This document shows, one piece after another, positions 60,297 through 64,000 of a stretch of DNA of 64,000 bases. Every line of letters begins with the position of its first letter. The first letter of the stretch is position 1. The stretch covers positions 434,001 to 498,000 of the forward strand of contig NZ_JBLFER010000001.1 in assembly GCF_047345145.1 (NCBI RefSeq), read 5' to 3'. Under the pieces are notes generated by a model. The model was not told where the DNA came from. It saw only the letters and a program-made list of their open reading frames with translations, and did no database searches. The DNA comes from Maribacter_C sp047345145. Lineage in GTDB: Bacteria; Bacteroidota; Bacteroidia; Flavobacteriales; Flavobacteriaceae. A program made the translations under genes and the position numbers.

Positions 60297-60941
60297 TTAA
60301 TTGCTTATGATGTAGTACCCGTCGCTTTTGTACTTACTTTCATCAAAAGTAAATAAGGTTTTTGATAAAGGTTGATTTGTTTTAAAAGAATTAACAGTAA
60401 TCGTAGTAGTTGTGCTGTTCTTTCCTGTGTAAATCAATTTATAAATGTGTTTTGTTTCTGCATCAACACCCATTAAAATACTTTTAATTTCTGCATTGGT
60501 GTCAATAGGTACAAGCTTTACATACTGTATTTTGCGACCTTGAACGTTTTGGAGAATATCCCAGGCATAGGTATGTCCGTCTTTATAAAAAGTGAGCATT
60601 TTCGAAGGAGTTAATGCATTTTCCTCTTCTGTTTTATCTTCAATAGTCACTTCTTCATTTTCTGGTACGATTGTATATACTTTGTTGCCATCATATAATT
60701 GCTGTGTACCTAAGTAGTTAAAAAGATATTTATCGCCTTTGAGCGTAACGTCACCTCTAGTTTCAGAATTTATATCGGCCTCCGCGTTGTTCAGCACATA
60801 TTTGAAATCAACGAAAATATTCTCATAGCCTTGAACCTTATTATATACCTCGTCCAATAATGCTTTGGCTTTTTCTGAGTTTTGTGCCATACCTACATTT
60901 GCAGTAAACACTAATACGAATACTAAAACTAATTTCTTCAT
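60297..60941 (-). CDS. lolA: LolA-like periplasmic lipoprotein carrier
   Basis: A 214-residue protein from the ATG at 60941 (signal peptide MKKLVLVFVLVFTANVGMAQ); an ATG five codons earlier overlaps ftsK. The mature part is an open beta-barrel with LDEVYNKVQGYENIFVDFKY, RGDVTLKGDKYLFNYLG, and NKVYTIVPENEEVTIED. This is the LolA pattern, without the conserved Arg easily confirmed by eye. It carries lipoproteins across the periplasm, fitting a lipoprotein-rich genome. It lies between ftsK and lptF/G, the usual flavobacterial order as I recall it. Confidence 0.85.
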   Translation of the reverse strand: MKKLVLVFVLVFTANVGMAQNSEKAKALLDEVYNKVQGYENIFVDFKYVLNNAEADINSETRGDVTLKGDKYLFNYLGTQQLYDGNKVYTIVPENEEVTIEDKTEEENALTPSKMLTFYKDGHTYAWDILQNVQGRKIQYVKLVPIDTNAEIKSILMGVDAETKHIYKLIYTGKNSTTTTITVNSFKTNQPLSKTLFTFDESKYKSDGYYIISN

Positions 60942-60945
60942 TTTA

Positions 60946-63315
60946 TTATAGTTCATTGTTAAGTAATTGATCTAAAGCAACTAAATCGGGGACTAAAACC
61001 TGCCGCGCTTTACTGCCTTCAAACGGACCAACGATACCGGCGGCTTCCAATTGATCAACAATTCTTCCTGCTCTGTTATACCCCAATTTCAATTTTCTTT
61101 GGATTAAAGAGGCAGAACCTTGTTGTGCTGTTACGATAACTTCAGCTGCCTGTCGAAACATCGCATCTCTGTCCGATATATTATTATCAAGACTTGTGCC
61201 AGATTCTTCTCCTACATACTCCGGTAACTGATGTGCTTCCGCATAGGCTCTTTGCGAACCAATATATTCTGTGATTTTTTCCACTTCTGGAGTATCGACA
61301 AAGGCACATTGTATTCTCGTAACATCATTCCCTTGGGTATACAACATATCACCTCTACCGATTAATTGATCTGCGCCTGATGCGTCTAAAATCGTTCTTG
61401 AATCGATTTTTGAAGTTACACGGAAAGCGATTCGAGCAGGAAAATTTGCTTTTATAAGTCCGGTTATTACATTTACTGAAGGACGCTGAGTCGCTATAAT
61501 CAAATGAATTCCAATAGCTCTTGCCAGTTGCGCCAAACGAGCTACGGGAGTTTCTACTTCTTTACCTGCCGTCATAATCAAATCGGCAAACTCATCAATA
61601 ACAAGAACTATGTAAGGTAGGAACATGTGGCCGTCATTCGGATTCAGTTTTCGCGCCTTGAACTTATCATTGTATTCTTTGATATTACGAACCATAGCTG
61701 TTTTCAATAGTTCATAGCGGTTGTCCATTTCAATACAGAGGGAGTTCAAAGTGTGAATCACTTTTGTATTATCTGTAATAATAGCATCTTCTGAATCAGG
61801 TAGCTTTGCCAAGAAATGTCTTTCTATTTTATTGAAGAGTGTTAATTCTACTTTCTTTGGATCAACCAGAACAAATTTCACCTCCGCTGGATGCTTTTTA
61901 TAAAGCAACGAGGTAAGCACGGCGTTTAGTCCTACAGATTTACCTTGCCCTGTAGCACCCGCCATCAAAAGGTGCGGCATTTTTGCTAAATCAACTACAA
62001 AAGTTTCATTGCTAATTGTTTTACCAAAGGCAATCGGTAATTGCATTTCCGCCTTCTGGAATTTTGTGGAAGCAATCACAGATCGCATCGATACGATAGT
62101 GGCATTCTTATTCGGGACTTCAATACCAATAGTTCCTTTCCCTGGAATAGGAGCAATGATACGAATACCCAAAGCGGCAAGAGATAAGGCAATGTCGTCC
62201 TCTAAATTTTTAATCTTAGAAATTCGAACTCCTGCTTCAGGAACTATTTCATAAAGTGTTACTGTAGGCCCAATCGTTGCCTTAATCTGGGCAATACCAA
62301 TCTTATAGTTTTTGAGCGTATTTACAATTTTGATCTTATTCTCTTCAAGTTCCTCTTGATTTATCGTAATACCACCGGTAACACCATGTTGGTCTAATAA
62401 TTCTATTGTTGGAAATTTATAGTTACCCAGTTCGAGCGTCGGATCAAATTCGCCAAAATCATCAACTAACTTATCGGCGATATTCTTTTTCTCCTCTTTT
62501 TCTTCAACAATTTTTTCAACCTTCATGGTGAGATCTTCAGTTTCCTCTTCGGAAGGGATTGTAACTTCAAAATCATCAACAGTATCTTCAACCAAAGGAG
62601 GGATATCTTCTTTATGGGTATAGGTATCAATAATAACCGGAGTTTCATCTTCTGGTTCCAAAGAAAGTGTCATTGAAGGTTCAGTTTCTTCAACCTTGCC
62701 GCCTCCTTTAAATTCTGATTTTAAAGAACTGGTTTTCCCTTTAAACCATTTGGCCATATCTTCAGGTGAAAATTTGAATAAGCGCACTAAGATGAAAATT
62801 AATCCGAATAATAAAAGTAGAAGCACTCCTATTTTTCCGATATAATCTTGCAGAAAATCATTCATCTCATACCCAATGAGTCCCCCTAATAAAGGTTGTT
62901 CATAAGCAAAGAATCCTAGAGCAATTGATGTCCATATCATAAATATGAGACCCCAAATCCATTTTTTGAGCATTCCTTTTTGGTCCAGAGCTAAGAACAT
63001 ATAAAGTCCTTTGAAGCACAATAAAACTGGAATTATCAAGGCTGTTAATCCAAAGCCTTTGTACATAAAGAAGTGACTTACCGCGGCGCCGAATTTATTG
63101 AGAAGATTTTTTGCTTCCTCATTTCTATCGTTGAATTCGCTTAAGGCACTTTGATCATCTTGCCAATTAAAGTAGAATGAGATAAAAGAGAAGAACAGCG
63201 CAATACTTAGGAGCATAAGTAAGCTACCCAGTATAATTTTATTCTGTTTGGATAATTTATAAGACTTCGGCTTTTTTGTAGGTTTCGCCTTAGTCTTCTT
63301 TGCCTTCTTTGCCAT
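60946..63315 (-). CDS. ftsK: FtsK/SpoIIIE DNA translocase
   Basis: A 789-residue protein. About four N-terminal helices (27-175) are followed by an acidic linker (about 200-290) shorter than in E. coli, an alpha domain, and the motor domain with Walker A GATGQGKSVGLN and Walker B YIVLVIDEFADL. A C-terminal gamma winged-helix (RKLKLGYNRAGRIVDQLEAAG) reads orienting sequences. It pumps chromosome ends during division. Confidence 0.96.
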   Translation of the reverse strand: MAKKAKKTKAKPTKKPKSYKLSKQNKIILGSLLMLLSIALFFSFISFYFNWQDDQSALSEFNDRNEEAKNLLNKFGAAVSHFFMYKGFGLTALIIPVLLCFKGLYMFLALDQKGMLKKWIWGLIFMIWTSIALGFFAYEQPLLGGLIGYEMNDFLQDYIGKIGVLLLLLFGLIFILVRLFKFSPEDMAKWFKGKTSSLKSEFKGGGKVEETEPSMTLSLEPEDETPVIIDTYTHKEDIPPLVEDTVDDFEVTIPSEEETEDLTMKVEKIVEEKEEKKNIADKLVDDFGEFDPTLELGNYKFPTIELLDQHGVTGGITINQEELEENKIKIVNTLKNYKIGIAQIKATIGPTVTLYEIVPEAGVRISKIKNLEDDIALSLAALGIRIIAPIPGKGTIGIEVPNKNATIVSMRSVIASTKFQKAEMQLPIAFGKTISNETFVVDLAKMPHLLMAGATGQGKSVGLNAVLTSLLYKKHPAEVKFVLVDPKKVELTLFNKIERHFLAKLPDSEDAIITDNTKVIHTLNSLCIEMDNRYELLKTAMVRNIKEYNDKFKARKLNPNDGHMFLPYIVLVIDEFADLIMTAGKEVETPVARLAQLARAIGIHLIIATQRPSVNVITGLIKANFPARIAFRVTSKIDSRTILDASGADQLIGRGDMLYTQGNDVTRIQCAFVDTPEVEKITEYIGSQRAYAEAHQLPEYVGEESGTSLDNNISDRDAMFRQAAEVIVTAQQGSASLIQRKLKLGYNRAGRIVDQLEAAGIVGPFEGSKARQVLVPDLVALDQLLNNEL

Positions 63316-63378
63316 TCAATAGGGTATTGCTGGGGATAAAAATACAAATTTCGAACGGAAGAAGAACCGCTAAATTTT

Positions 63379-63747
63379 TCAAAAGATTTTTGGTAAATAG
63401 ATGATGCATCCGATAATGGTTGCGGCAATAGAAACTATCATTACCGCCCCAGCAGATACATCTTTGATAAACCCGATTTTTTTGTCGAATTCGGGCTGTA
63501 CGAAATCTGAAACTTTTTCAACAGCTGTGTTTAGACCTTCAGTACCCATAATAACGGCAATAGTCAAGATTTGAATACACCATTCTGTTGCAGAGATCTC
63601 AAAGAAGAATCCGGCTGCAGTCATAACAATAGCAATAAATACCTGCACTTTGATGCTCGCTTCGGTACGAATTAAAAGAAGGGCCCCACGTAATGCGAAG
63701 CCCACACTTTTTATTCGATTTACTAAGAAAGATTCTTTTTTAGGCAT
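63379..63747 (-). CDS. dgkA: Diacylglycerol/undecaprenol kinase family protein
   Basis: A 122-residue membrane protein with three helices and the DgkA motif region (GTEGLNTAVEKVSDFV, with Glu, Asn and Asp in expected places), after RIKSVGFALRGALLLIRTEAS. It phosphorylates diacylglycerol or undecaprenol. It overlaps the tpx stop by eight bases, so the two are coupled. Confidence 0.9.
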   Translation of the reverse strand: MPKKESFLVNRIKSVGFALRGALLLIRTEASIKVQVFIAIVMTAAGFFFEISATEWCIQILTIAVIMGTEGLNTAVEKVSDFVQPEFDKKIGFIKDVSAGAVMIVSIAATIIGCIIYLPKIF

Positions 63748-64000
63748 TTGCTAAAGCTTCTAATGCTGCAGTATAGTTAGGTTCGTCTACGATTTCACCA
63801 ACTTGCTCTGTGTATACAACATCTCCATTTTCATTCAGAACAACAACCGCTCTAGAATGCAAAGGTGTTAAAGGGCCATCAGAGAAAGCCACTTGATATG
63901 CCTCACCAAAATTACCATCTCTAAAATCAGAAAGCATTTCAACATTTTCGATACCTTCCGCGCCACAAAAACGTGCTTGCGCAAATGGAAGATCTTTTGA
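63740..64000 (-). CDS. tpx: Thiol peroxidase, 5' end cut by window
   Basis: Only the last 86 residues are in the window, with the frame open to its right edge. LPFAQARFCGAEGIENVEML contains the resolving Cys region of Tpx (LPFAQxRFC), followed by DGPLTPLHSRAVVVLNENG and the C-terminal QVGEIVDEPNYTAALEAL. Tpx reduces alkyl and hydrogen peroxides. The peroxidatic Cys lies outside the window. Confidence 0.92.
   Translation of the reverse strand, partial: SKDLPFAQARFCGAEGIENVEMLSDFRDGNFGEAYQVAFSDGPLTPLHSRAVVVLNENGDVVYTEQVGEIVDEPNYTAALEALANA

Noticed and set aside
1..64000. CRISPR arrays, transposases, integrases, rRNA
   Set aside because: Read for regularly spaced repeats, transposase or recombinase motifs and rRNA; none seen.

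Overview
This window reads as chromosomal DNA of a Bacteroidota, most likely a marine Flavobacteriaceae. The grounds are the AT-rich sequence, short A-rich leaders without strong Shine-Dalgarno sites, promoters of the TAnnTTTG type, PorP/SprF and PD40 proteins, many outer-membrane barrels, and the block tpx-dgkA-ftsK-lolA-lptF/G-ribBA. The species assignment is inference; nothing here names a genus.

Left flank (1-11.5 kb): a small membrane protein, a dihydroorotase-fold protein without its metal ligands, a BatA/VWA membrane protein, an APC permease-Rieske oxygenase-glycosyltransferase cluster, a LuxR-type regulator with Glu at the phosphorylation site, and a PD40 + PorP/SprF pair whose peptidoglycan-binding role may be carried by a SPOR domain fused to the PorP protein.

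Middle (11.5-54.8 kb): this block starts at a tRNA-Ser(UGA) gene and ends at a 14-base exact copy of that tRNA's 3' end followed by a tRNA-like terminator. This is the geometry left by an element integrated at a tRNA 3' end, although no integrase is visible. Both ends are bordered by related Spy/CpxP-like exported proteins that share a promoter element, and four related lipoproteins of an unnamed family are scattered inside. The cargo suits low-oxygen life. It includes Pta-AckA (acetate and ATP), asparaginase-aspartase-Dcu (asparagine to fumarate), GltS, a periplasmic nitrate reductase operon with an NrfCD-like quinol module and a tandem-duplicated NapB, and an FNR/CRP-type palindrome at the nap promoter. 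It also carries envelope functions: LpxR- and PagL-type lipid A deacylases, a DegS-like protease, a DUF2235 lipoprotein, an RND efflux operon whose TolC is fused to a substrate-binding domain, several barrels, and a LytS/LytTR two-component system.

Right flank (54.8-64 kb): a TSUP transporter, a nitroreductase, a DegT-family aminotransferase, then the conserved block ribBA, LptF/G, LolA, FtsK, DgkA and Tpx (cut by the window end), all leftward.
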